Source of the DNA: Christensenellaceae bacterium
GTDB lineage: Bacteria; Bacillota; Clostridia; Christensenellales; Borkfalkiaceae
Assembly (NCBI GenBank): GCA_948482865.1
Contig: CAOMHR010000116.1
Location: 1-5,306, forward strand
DNA length: 5,306 nt
Reading direction: 5' to 3'
A program made the position numbers and the translations under genes. Below the pieces are notes generated by a model that searched no databases, was not told the DNA's origin, and saw only the letters and a program-made list of their open reading frames with translations. Positions 1 through 5,306 of this stretch are shown here, piece after piece. The first letter of the stretch is position 1. Each line of letters opens with the position of its first letter.

Positions 1-1038
1 GTCGTCAGGGTCAAGCCCTTCCGGCAAAGGAACGACTTTCACGTTCAAGCCTTCGCTCTTTAAAATTTCCAGTCCGCGCATATTGGCTTTTTGCCCCGCG
101 CCGTCGCCGTCGTAACTTATAAGCACGGTGTCTGCGTAACGCTTTACAAGTCTTGCCTGCTCCTGTGTGAGCGACGTACCCATACTTGCGACTACGTTTT
201 TAAAACCTGTCTGGTAAAGAGAAATCGTGTCCATATACCCTTCAACCATAATCACTTCTTTTATAGTTTGGGTTTTTCGCAGTCTTTTTAAAAGGTTTAT
301 GTTATAAAGTGTTTTGCTTTTATTGAAAATAACAGTTTCTTTGGTGTTTTTATATTTGGCAAACTCGGTTTTTTTAAGAACCCTTCCGCCGAAAGCCACG
401 ACTTCGTCCATTGCGTTTATTACCGGATATATAAGTCTGCCGCCCTGCGCGTCTGTAAGCCTGCCGTCGACTTCGTTAACCGCGCCGCTGTCTATTATGT
501 CCTGTTTGGAATACCCTTTCCCCAACAGAAACTTCGGTAAATCGGTATAATTCAAACTTGCGCCCAAACCGAAAGTTCTTACAATGTTAGACGGAATACC
601 GCGTTTTAATATGTACTCTATATGCGCTTCCGCTTTGCCGGAATTAAGGTTGTCCAGATAGAAATGTGCGCAATCGTTCATAATCTTTAAAACGGTATCG
701 CGCTTTCTTTTCAACTCAACCGTCTTCTGGTTGTCAAATCCTGTCTGCGGCAATTGTAGCCCCGCCTTTTCGGCAAGCAGTTTAACAGCGTCCATAAAAT
801 CGATATTTTCAAGTTCGCGGACAAACTTTATAACGTCGCCCGATTCGCCGCAACCGAAACAATGATAATACTGGTCGGATTCGTTTATTATAAAGGACGG
901 CGTTTTTTCATGATGAAAGGGGCAGCACGCCCAGTAAGCGTTCCCGCGCCGCTCTAAATTAAGATAGCCGCCTGCGACTTCTACAATATTAATTTTTTCT
1001 TTAAGAGTTATTAAAAACTCCTGTAAAGCAGTTACCAT
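1..1038 (-). CDS. dnaG: DNA primase DnaG, N-terminal 346 residues (gene runs off the left edge)
   Basis: DnaG makes the short RNA primers for lagging-strand and origin replication, working with the replicative helicase. The reading frame is open from the ATG at 1038 to position 1. The N-terminal zinc ribbon is complete: C39, H42, C60 and C63, with the family pattern CPFHHEKTPSF followed by YYHCFGCG. Next comes the RNA polymerase domain, with RLIYPVINAMDEVVAFGGR at 201-219 and the TOPRIM motif VEGYMD at 265-270. The second acidic cluster is YDGDGAGQKA at 309-318. E266, D310 and D312 match the metal-binding acids of characterised primases. The rest of the polymerase domain and the C-terminal helicase-binding domain lie outside; the family is usually about 600 residues. 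The start fits the family, with about five residues before the conserved EFLITLKEKINIVEV stretch. It lies 3 bases after the dgt stop and has no clear Shine-Dalgarno sequence, so it is probably translated by coupling to dgt. Confidence 0.96.
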   Translation of the reverse strand, partial: MVTALQEFLITLKEKINIVEVAGGYLNLERRGNAYWACCPFHHEKTPSFIINESDQYYHCFGCGESGDVIKFVRELENIDFMDAVKLLAEKAGLQLPQTGFDNQKTVELKRKRDTVLKIMNDCAHFYLDNLNSGKAEAHIEYILKRGIPSNIVRTFGLGASLNYTDLPKFLLGKGYSKQDIIDSGAVNEVDGRLTDAQGGRLIYPVINAMDEVVAFGGRVLKKTEFAKYKNTKETVIFNKSKTLYNINLLKRLRKTQTIKEVIMVEGYMDTISLYQTGFKNVVASMGTSLTQEQARLVKRYADTVLISYDGDGAGQKANMRGLEILKSEGLNVKVVPLPEGLDPDD

Positions 1039-1041
1039 TTT

Positions 1042-2067
1042 TTATTTGATTTCGTTAATAAAAGCCCAGCCCTTCGGAACGAATATGTTATTGAAAATAT
1101 ATAAAGCGTATCTGTCCGTCATTGACGAGAGATAATCGCAAACGACCTGTTCCCTGTCAAACTTGTCCAAAAGCAAACGGTATGTTTCAGGCAGGTCCAA
1201 TACGTTAGCAATAAAGTGTGAATACATTGCAGACAACATTCTTTCCGCTTTCTCTTCTTCCCCGCGGGCGGAGTCGGTAAAATATACCCTTTCAAACATA
1301 AACTCACGCAGCTTTTCACTGGCGCGCTCTACTTCGGGGTCCATTTCAACCAGATTTTTGCCTTTGGAGCGGTTGTATACAGAAGTTATCGCCGTATTTA
1401 TTCTTTCGCGCGAACCCACTCCCAACACGCCTGAAATTTCTTTGGGTATGTCCTTATATTTCAAAATCCCTGCGCGGACCGCGTCATCAAGGTCGTGGTT
1501 TATGTAGGCAATCCTGTCCGCAAGCGAAACGCACTTGCCTTCCAGCGTTACGGGCTTGCCGCTTTTCTTATGGTTTAAAATGCCGTCGCGCACTTCAAAC
1601 GTAAGGTTTAAACCCTTACCGTCTTTTTCGAGAATTTCCACCACGCGCAACGACTGCACGTTATGCTCGAATCCATTTGGCGCAAGATTATTCAATATTC
1701 TTTCGCCGCTGTGTCCGAACGGCGTATGCCCCAAATCGTGACCCAGCGCTATCGCTTCCGCCAAATCTTCATTCAAAGACAGTGCGCGGGCAATGCTTCT
1801 TGCTATTTGCGCAACGTCCAGAGTATGCGTAAGGCGGGTCACATAGTGGTCGCCTTCCGGCGAAAAGAACACCTGTGTTTTATTTTTAAGCCGTCTGAAA
1901 GACTTACAGTAAACAAGCCTGTCCCTGTCGCGCTGGTACTCCGTGCGCATTGCACAAGGAAGCTCGTTTCTGTCCCTGCCGCGCGTATCGTGTGAATACG
2001 CTGCATAGGGTGAGAAAAAAGCCTGCTCCATTGCATAGGTCTTTTCTTTTAACGACTTAAATTCCAT
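1042..2067 (-). CDS. dgt: Deoxyguanosinetriphosphate triphosphohydrolase-like protein (HD domain dNTPase)
   Basis: Dgt-family enzymes cleave dNTPs to deoxynucleosides plus triphosphate and so adjust the cytoplasmic dNTP pool. The 341-residue protein carries the complete HD metal site: H81 in RLTHTLDV, H110-D111 in GHDLGHTPFGH, and D184 in SLADRIAYINHDLDDA. Other family marks are SPYA at 19-22, FRRLKNKTQVF at 57-67 and FEHNVQSLRVVE at 133-144. The length fits the short Dgt-like subfamily and not the roughly 500-residue E. coli Dgt, so the preferred nucleotide cannot be read from sequence. The first ATG is chosen because it places SPYA close to the N-terminus, as in relatives; Met13 is a possible alternative. 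Neither start has a good Shine-Dalgarno sequence. The gene lies immediately upstream of dnaG, an arrangement common in Clostridia that joins dNTP control to replication priming. Confidence 0.93.
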   Translation of the reverse strand: MEFKSLKEKTYAMEQAFFSPYAAYSHDTRGRDRNELPCAMRTEYQRDRDRLVYCKSFRRLKNKTQVFFSPEGDHYVTRLTHTLDVAQIARSIARALSLNEDLAEAIALGHDLGHTPFGHSGERILNNLAPNGFEHNVQSLRVVEILEKDGKGLNLTFEVRDGILNHKKSGKPVTLEGKCVSLADRIAYINHDLDDAVRAGILKYKDIPKEISGVLGVGSRERINTAITSVYNRSKGKNLVEMDPEVERASEKLREFMFERVYFTDSARGEEEKAERMLSAMYSHFIANVLDLPETYRLLLDKFDREQVVCDYLSSMTDRYALYIFNNIFVPKGWAFINEIK

Positions 2068-2128
2068 TACGTCTATATATTACGAAAAAAATTTGTAATT
2101 TCCTTTTTTTTAACAAAAATTTACTTTT
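2068..2128 (-). other. AT-rich intergenic spacer between the SDR gene and dgt
   Basis: This is the only gap between genes longer than 3 bases. It is almost entirely A and T, with several homopolymer runs. On the minus strand the only inverted repeat I see is ATTAC (2099-2095) against GTAAT (2083-2079), extendable by AAA/TTT around a bulged C. It has a single G-C pair, so it is too weak to be a convincing intrinsic terminator, and no T-run follows it directly. An AAAGGA at 2106-2101 resembles a Shine-Dalgarno site but lies about 33 bases before the dgt ATG with no start codon at a useful distance. The spacer probably contains the dgt-dnaG promoter, if there is one, and otherwise permits read-through from the aro operon. 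Confidence 0.6.
2077..2082 (-). promoter_or_regulatory. Candidate -10 element (TAATAT) upstream of dgt
   Basis: TAATAT on the minus strand differs from the sigma-70/sigma-A consensus TATAAT at two positions. No matching -35 box lies 16-18 bases upstream (that stretch reads around AAAGGAAA), and there is no extended -10 TG. If it were used, transcription would begin at about 2070, only a few bases before the dgt ATG at 2067, giving an almost leaderless mRNA. That would agree with the missing Shine-Dalgarno sequence. In DNA this AT-rich a chance match is quite likely, so confidence is low. Confidence 0.22.
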
Positions 2129-2854
2129 TTATTTTGCAAAGCCCCCGCCTACCGAAAGAACTTCGCCCGTCACGTAGTCCGCGTCCGCAAGATAAACGCA
2201 CGCCTTTGCGACGTCTTCGGGATAACCTATTCTTCCAAGCGGAATACCGTCAATAAGCTGCTCCATTTCATCGCCCGTAAGATGCGAATTCATACCAGTA
2301 TCTATAACGCCGGGAGATACGCAGTTAACGCGCACCTTTGACGGTGCAAGTTCCTTAGCCAACGCTTTCGTAAAACTCATTACCGCGCCTTTGGAAGCTG
2401 AATACGCCGCTTCGCAACTTGCTCCCACTTCGCCCCATATGGAACCGATATTTATAATACAACCGCCGCCGCAGCCTATCATTTTGTCCGCAACCAGACG
2501 GCAACAGTGATACACCCCTTTTACGTTCACGGCAAAAATCCTGTCCCAGTCGGCGGACGAAGTGTCCTGAATTACTCTTATCAACGACACGCCTGCATTG
2601 TTTACCAACACGTCAAGCCTGTCATATATACCGAAAAATTCCCTGAACATTGCCCTGACCTGCATTTCGTCGGAAACGTCGGCGCGCAGCAATATAGGGC
2701 AATAGCCCAGAATATTAAATTCTTCCTGCGTGGCAAGCGCGGTTTCTTCGTCGCTGTCGTAGTTGATTACTACTTCATATCCCTGCTGCATAAACGCAAG
2801 GGCTATCGCCTTTCCTATTCCCTTAGTTCCACCGGTAATTAATGCCGTTTTCAT
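2129..2854 (-). CDS. FabG-like short-chain dehydrogenase/reductase, probably EF-P 5-aminopentanone reductase (YmfI-like)
   Basis: This is a complete classical SDR of 241 residues. It has the Rossmann nucleotide-binding motif TGGTKGIG at 7-14, the NNAG motif at 85-88, and the catalytic tetrad N110, S138, Y151 and K155 (YSASK). Beta strand 2 ends in VVINY without the aspartate typical of NAD-specific enzymes, so NADP(H) is more likely. General annotation would call it 3-oxoacyl-ACP reductase (FabG). However, the active-site segment SIWGEVGASCE at 138-148, followed by KALAKELAPSKVRVN, resembles B. subtilis YmfI as I remember it. YmfI reduces the 5-aminopentanone group on the modified lysine of elongation factor P. 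This assignment rests on recalled motif likeness and is less sure than the family call. The start ATG overlaps the aroK stop (ATGA). An AAAGGA at 2873-2868 is 13 bases away, longer than ideal, so reinitiation after aroK is likely. It is the last gene of the aro operon. Confidence 0.9.
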   Translation of the reverse strand: MKTALITGGTKGIGKAIALAFMQQGYEVVINYDSDEETALATQEEFNILGYCPILLRADVSDEMQVRAMFREFFGIYDRLDVLVNNAGVSLIRVIQDTSSADWDRIFAVNVKGVYHCCRLVADKMIGCGGGCIINIGSIWGEVGASCEAAYSASKGAVMSFTKALAKELAPSKVRVNCVSPGVIDTGMNSHLTGDEMEQLIDGIPLGRIGYPEDVAKACVYLADADYVTGEVLSVGGGFAK

Positions 2855-3339
2855 AAAATTTGCAGTATCCTTTGTACAATTTGTTCGGGATTCAACCCGT
2901 CGGTGTCAATAATTAAATCTGCGGCGCGCTCGTATATCTGCGCTCTTTCACCGTAAAGTTTGTTTATCCGCTCTTCGAGTCCGCCCGCAAGCAACGGACG
3001 GGTTGTGTCGCCTTTCAGGCGGTTTATCAGTGTTTGTGGAAGCGCGCGGAGATAAATAATTTTTCCGTTGCTTTTTAAAAGTTTTACGTTTTCTGATTTT
3101 AAAAGACAACCGCCGCCGGTTGCGATTACAATACCGTCGCGCCCGCACAGAGTTTTAACCGCGGCTGTTTCAAGTTCCCTGAAATACCGTTCACCGAAGT
3201 TTTTGAAAATTTCGGTAATGTCGCCGTGTTCTTCAACGATTTGCGCGTCCGTGTCGTAACTTTTTTTACCGTATTTTTCAAGCAGTTTTGCAACCGTGGT
3301 TTTACCGCTGCCCGGCATTCCCGCAAGCACTATATTCAT
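2851..3339 (-). CDS. aroK: Shikimate kinase
   Basis: AroK phosphorylates shikimate with ATP to shikimate 3-phosphate, the fifth step of the shikimate pathway, in the cytoplasm. The 162-residue length is normal for the family. The Walker A loop is GMPGSGKTT at 7-15. The shikimate-binding residues are present: D31 in YDTD, R54 in FRELE and the glycine triplet G75-G77 in ATGGGC. R114 in TTRPLL belongs to the mobile lid, and R132 in ERAQIYERAAD is the second binding arginine. Nothing essential is missing. Its ATG overlaps the aroQ stop by four bases and its TGA overlaps the start of the SDR gene by four bases, so all three are translated from one message. A weak GGAAAG at 3354-3349, nine bases before the ATG, may help initiation. 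Confidence 0.96.
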   Translation of the reverse strand: MNIVLAGMPGSGKTTVAKLLEKYGKKSYDTDAQIVEEHGDITEIFKNFGERYFRELETAAVKTLCGRDGIVIATGGGCLLKSENVKLLKSNGKIIYLRALPQTLINRLKGDTTRPLLAGGLEERINKLYGERAQIYERAADLIIDTDGLNPEQIVQRILQIL

Positions 3340-3755
3340 AACTTAAAACTTTCCGCCGCAAGAATGTAGCTGTTTTTTCCGAAACCGCAAATAACGCCTT
3401 TACAGACAGGTGAGATTACCGAAGTACGGCGGAATTCTTCTCTTGCCTGAACGTTTGATATATGCACTTCTATTACGGGAACGGATACGGAAGAAATCGC
3501 GTCGCGTATGGCAATACTGTAATGCGTGAACGCGCCTGCGTTTAAAATTACGCCGTCATATCCTTCCGTTTGCGCGGACTGGATTTTCGTGCATATTTCG
3601 CCTTCGATATTGCTCTGGAAAAATTCGCAAACGTCGCCTTTAAAATGCGCGGCAATTTCCCTGTTAATCTCTTCAAGGGTCTGCGTGCCGTAAATCCCCT
3701 TTTCCCTGACGCCGGTCATATTGAGATTGACGCCGTTTAAAAATAAAAATTTCAT
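3336..3755 (-). CDS. aroQ: Type II 3-dehydroquinate dehydratase
   Basis: AroQ removes water from 3-dehydroquinate to give 3-dehydroshikimate, the third shikimate-pathway step; type II enzymes are small and form dodecamers. The 139-residue protein has the family layout: LNGVNLNMTGVREKGIYG at 6-23 with catalytic R17 and Y22, FQSNIEGE at 46-53, N72 in LNAGAFTHYS with H78, EVHISN at 96-101 (E96, H98), FRR at 108-110 (R109) and GVICGFG at 120-126. The catalytic set appears complete, but three usually conserved prolines are replaced (NGPN to NGVN, REP to REK, NP to NA). The frame stays open to a further upstream ATG at 3827, which would add 24 residues inside aroE. I chose 3755 because the homologous fold begins at MKFLFLNG and AAGGAG lies five bases ahead. 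The start overlaps the aroE stop as ATGA. Confidence 0.94.
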   Translation of the reverse strand: MKFLFLNGVNLNMTGVREKGIYGTQTLEEINREIAAHFKGDVCEFFQSNIEGEICTKIQSAQTEGYDGVILNAGAFTHYSIAIRDAISSVSVPVIEVHISNVQAREEFRRTSVISPVCKGVICGFGKNSYILAAESFKL

Positions 3756-4555
3756 ATACTCTCCTTGTACTGCGTGTAAAGCGTTTTCGCCTGCTTTGCG
3801 TCCGCGTTTTTTCCGAAATAAATACACTGCGAATAATACGCCTGATAAAAAAGCATTTGTTCGCCGTTAACGGTCTTTTTGCCAAGCGCATTTGCTATTT
3901 CAAGAAACTTGCTGACGGGCGGGACGTAAATTAAGTCTACCGCAACTTCGCAAAGGTCTATAAGCTCTGCACCCACGGGAGAAATCCCTTCTGTTTTGTG
4001 CATACCCACGCCGGTTGCGTTGATAACCGCAAAATACGGTTTCATGTCTATACTTTCCAAAGCGGTAATTCCGCTGAATTCGTTTGCGACAGCGCATGCG
4101 TTCTGATAGTTTCTGTCGTAGATAAAAACCTTTGCGCCACCGTCCGAAAGTTTTTTGGCAACGCTTCTGCCGGCGCCGCCCGCGCCCAAAAGCAAAACGG
4201 TTTTATCTTTTACGTCAACACCTTCAACTTCGAGCATAAGCATAAAACCAAGTCCGTCGGTGTTGTACCCGCTTTTAACGTCGGTTTTTACGGTGTTCAC
4301 CGCCCCGAAAATTTCAGCATCGCCTTCAACGGAATTGAGATACGGAATTATTGAAAGTTTGTAAGGTATCGTTACATTAAAACCGTCGAGCTTATTTAAA
4401 AGATTTTCTATCCTGTTTTCAAATTCGTTTTCGGGTATAGAAATACTTTCGTAATGAATTTTGTTGCCGGTTTTTTGCGCAATGAAATTGTGTATTTGCG
4501 GACTTAATGATTTTGATACGTCTTTACCTATTACTGCAAGTTCAAGAGTTTTCAT
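3752..4555 (-). CDS. aroE: Shikimate dehydrogenase (NADP+)
   Basis: AroE reduces 3-dehydroshikimate to shikimate with NADPH, the fourth pathway step. The protein has 267 residues, normal for AroE. Its N-terminal substrate domain has the shikimate-binding serines in SLSP (S16, S18), FNVTIPYK at 59-66 with catalytic K66, GAVNT at 84-88 (N87) and YNTDG at 97-101 with catalytic D100. The nucleotide-binding loop is GAGGAG at 124-129. YDRN at 146-149 supplies an arginine where NADP-dependent members have their basic patch. NATGVGM at 179-185 and Q238 in LFYQAYYS complete the site. It begins 14 bases inside the end of aroB, with AAAGGA five bases ahead of the ATG, and ends in a four-base overlap with aroQ. 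The amino-acid dehydrogenase-like paralogues (YdiB, quinate-using) are less likely given the operon. Confidence 0.95.
   Translation of the reverse strand: MKTLELAVIGKDVSKSLSPQIHNFIAQKTGNKIHYESISIPENEFENRIENLLNKLDGFNVTIPYKLSIIPYLNSVEGDAEIFGAVNTVKTDVKSGYNTDGLGFMLMLEVEGVDVKDKTVLLLGAGGAGRSVAKKLSDGGAKVFIYDRNYQNACAVANEFSGITALESIDMKPYFAVINATGVGMHKTEGISPVGAELIDLCEVAVDLIYVPPVSKFLEIANALGKKTVNGEQMLFYQAYYSQCIYFGKNADAKQAKTLYTQYKESI
3761..3766 (-). promoter_or_regulatory. Shine-Dalgarno site of aroQ, which decides its start
   Basis: AAGGAG on the minus strand lies within the last codons of aroE, five bases (AGTAT) before the ATG at 3755. It is the strongest ribosome binding site in the window and supports the short aroQ start over the upstream in-frame ATG at 3827. 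Confidence 0.8.
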
Positions 4556-5306
4556 TTTTATCCTTTAACGAGTTGTTACATTCTTCAACCAGTTTCATAT
4601 AATCGGAAACCGAAAGTTTTATTTCAATGCTTTCGCCTATGTCTTTCGGCGCTATTAAGGAAATCCGGTCCGATTGGTTTTTCTTATCGTATACGGCGAA
4701 GCCCGCGGCTTTGCATATGTTGTTATAAACAGGTATTTTACCTATGACCGAAGCAATAAGGTCTGTAATCGTTTGCGCGTATTCTTCATTACAAAGCCCC
4801 AGTTTTTTTGCAATGTACAGTTCGTAATAAGCGCCTATCAGCACATACTCCCCGTGCGATTTGCCGCCATAAAAAAGCTCGAAAGCGTGTCCCGTTGTGT
4901 GCCCCAAATTAAGCGTCTTTCTTGCGCCGTTCAGATCGTGTTCGTCAACGGTAACCACGTCGGCTTTATGCCGTATACAGTCGGCTGTTATATTTTCTAA
5001 AAATTCCGGATTTCTTAAATCGGACGCGTTTATAAGTTTTTTATAAATATCTTTATTAAGCGCGCCGTACTTTACAATTTCGCCCAGACCGCAGTTTATT
5101 TCCCTTTCAGGCAAAGTTTTTAAAAATAACGGGTCGACTATCACCTGTTCAGGCTGATAAAACGAACCTATAAGGTTCTTTATTTTTTTAAAATCGATTG
5201 CGGTTTTCCCGCCGACCGAACTGTCCACCTGCGAAAGTAATGTGGTAGGAATTTGCACGAGACGAACGCCGCGCATATAGAGCGAAGCGGCAAGCCCCGC
5301 TATATC
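4542..5306 (-). CDS. aroB: 3-dehydroquinate synthase, C-terminal 254 residues (5' end outside the window)
   Basis: AroB converts DAHP to 3-dehydroquinate, the second shikimate-pathway step, using bound NAD+ and a divalent metal. The frame is open to the right edge, where it begins mid-protein with DIAGLAASLYMRGVRLVQIP. The internal Met at 5276 is therefore not the start, and roughly the first 100 residues are missing. Counting from the first visible residue, marks include TTLLSQVDSSVGGKTAIDF at 21-39, LPEREINCGLGEIVKYG at 65-81 with metal ligand E76, LNLGHTTGHAFE at 132-143 with ligand H136, and HGEYVLIGA at 151-159 with ligand H151. The final DKKNQSDRISLIAPKDIG section (207-224) is the usual C-terminal segment. 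It lacks nothing obvious. It overlaps aroE by 14 bases and is the first visible gene of the operon; the promoter lies outside. Confidence 0.95.
   Translation of the reverse strand, partial: DIAGLAASLYMRGVRLVQIPTTLLSQVDSSVGGKTAIDFKKIKNLIGSFYQPEQVIVDPLFLKTLPEREINCGLGEIVKYGALNKDIYKKLINASDLRNPEFLENITADCIRHKADVVTVDEHDLNGARKTLNLGHTTGHAFELFYGGKSHGEYVLIGAYYELYIAKKLGLCNEEYAQTITDLIASVIGKIPVYNNICKAAGFAVYDKKNQSDRISLIAPKDIGESIEIKLSVSDYMKLVEECNNSLKDKNENS
4561..4566 (-). promoter_or_regulatory. Shine-Dalgarno site of aroE
   Basis: AAAGGA on the minus strand lies inside the 3' end of aroB, five bases (TAAAA) before the aroE ATG at 4555. It confirms the start that overlaps aroB by 14 bases. Confidence 0.7.

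Noticed and set aside
91..550. Plus-strand open frames of 66 and 78 codons inside dnaG
   Set aside because: They lie antisense to conserved primase motifs including TOPRIM, and their translations show no recognisable domain.
1163..1995. Plus-strand open frames of 68 to 114 codons inside dgt
   Set aside because: They are antisense to the conserved HD-domain protein, overlap one another, and look like mirror products of its codon use.
2079..2099. Hairpin ATTAC/GTAAT in the spacer as a terminator
   Set aside because: The stem is short, contains one G-C pair and has no T-run directly after it, so it is too weak.
3756..3827. A 24-residue N-terminal extension of AroQ from an in-frame ATG at 3827
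   Set aside because: It lies wholly inside aroE, has basic low-similarity sequence, and the family fold begins at MKFLFLNG. The AAGGAG site and ATGA overlap point to 3755.
2507..5000. Longer plus-strand open frames at 2507-2842, 3998-4354 and 4674-5000
   Set aside because: Each is fully antisense to a well-supported gene (SDR, aroE, aroB), with no ribosome binding site or recognisable motif.
4542..5276. AroB starting at the Met encoded at 5276
   Set aside because: The ten codons before it (DIAGLAASLY) match the conserved AroB sequence and the frame stays open to the edge, so this Met is internal.
1..5306. CRISPR array, tRNA, insertion sequence or phage element
   Set aside because: I saw no regularly spaced repeats, cloverleaf sequence, transposase or terminal inverted repeats, and the window is nearly all housekeeping coding sequence.

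Overview
The window is a compact stretch of bacterial chromosome in which every recognisable gene lies on the minus strand, so transcription runs from high to low coordinates. About 98% of it is coding. The gene types and order fit a low-to-medium GC member of the Bacillota, most likely class Clostridia: a type II dehydroquinase, a short Dgt-like dNTPase next to dnaG, and a FabG-like reductase with a SIWG...GASCE motif. The genus cannot be told from the sequence.

From right to left, the first block is a shikimate-pathway operon: aroB (5' end outside the window), aroE, aroQ and aroK. They encode 3-dehydroquinate synthase, shikimate dehydrogenase, type II 3-dehydroquinate dehydratase and shikimate kinase, which are four consecutive steps from DAHP to shikimate 3-phosphate. 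The genes overlap: aroB/aroE by 14 bases, and aroE/aroQ, aroQ/aroK and aroK/SDR each by an ATGA four-base overlap. The last gene of the chain is a short-chain dehydrogenase/reductase (SDR). It is not a shikimate enzyme, and it resembles the EF-P 5-aminopentanone reductase (YmfI) branch of the FabG-like SDRs.

An AT-rich spacer of 61 bases (2068-2128) separates this block from a second pair: dgt (HD-domain dNTP triphosphohydrolase-like protein) and, 3 bases further on, dnaG (primase, truncated by the left edge). The spacer holds no GC-rich terminator hairpin. Read-through from the aro operon into dgt-dnaG is therefore possible, alongside or instead of a local promoter. In Clostridia, dgt-dnaG is commonly followed by the main sigma factor gene rpoD/sigA, which I would expect just beyond position 1.

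I saw no RNA genes, insertion sequences, CRISPR arrays, long repeats or frameshifts. This is mostly ordinary housekeeping sequence, and I do not see a previously undescribed system. The points most worth a second look are the SDR's possible role in EF-P modification, three lost signature prolines in AroQ, and the lack of a Shine-Dalgarno sequence before dgt and dnaG.
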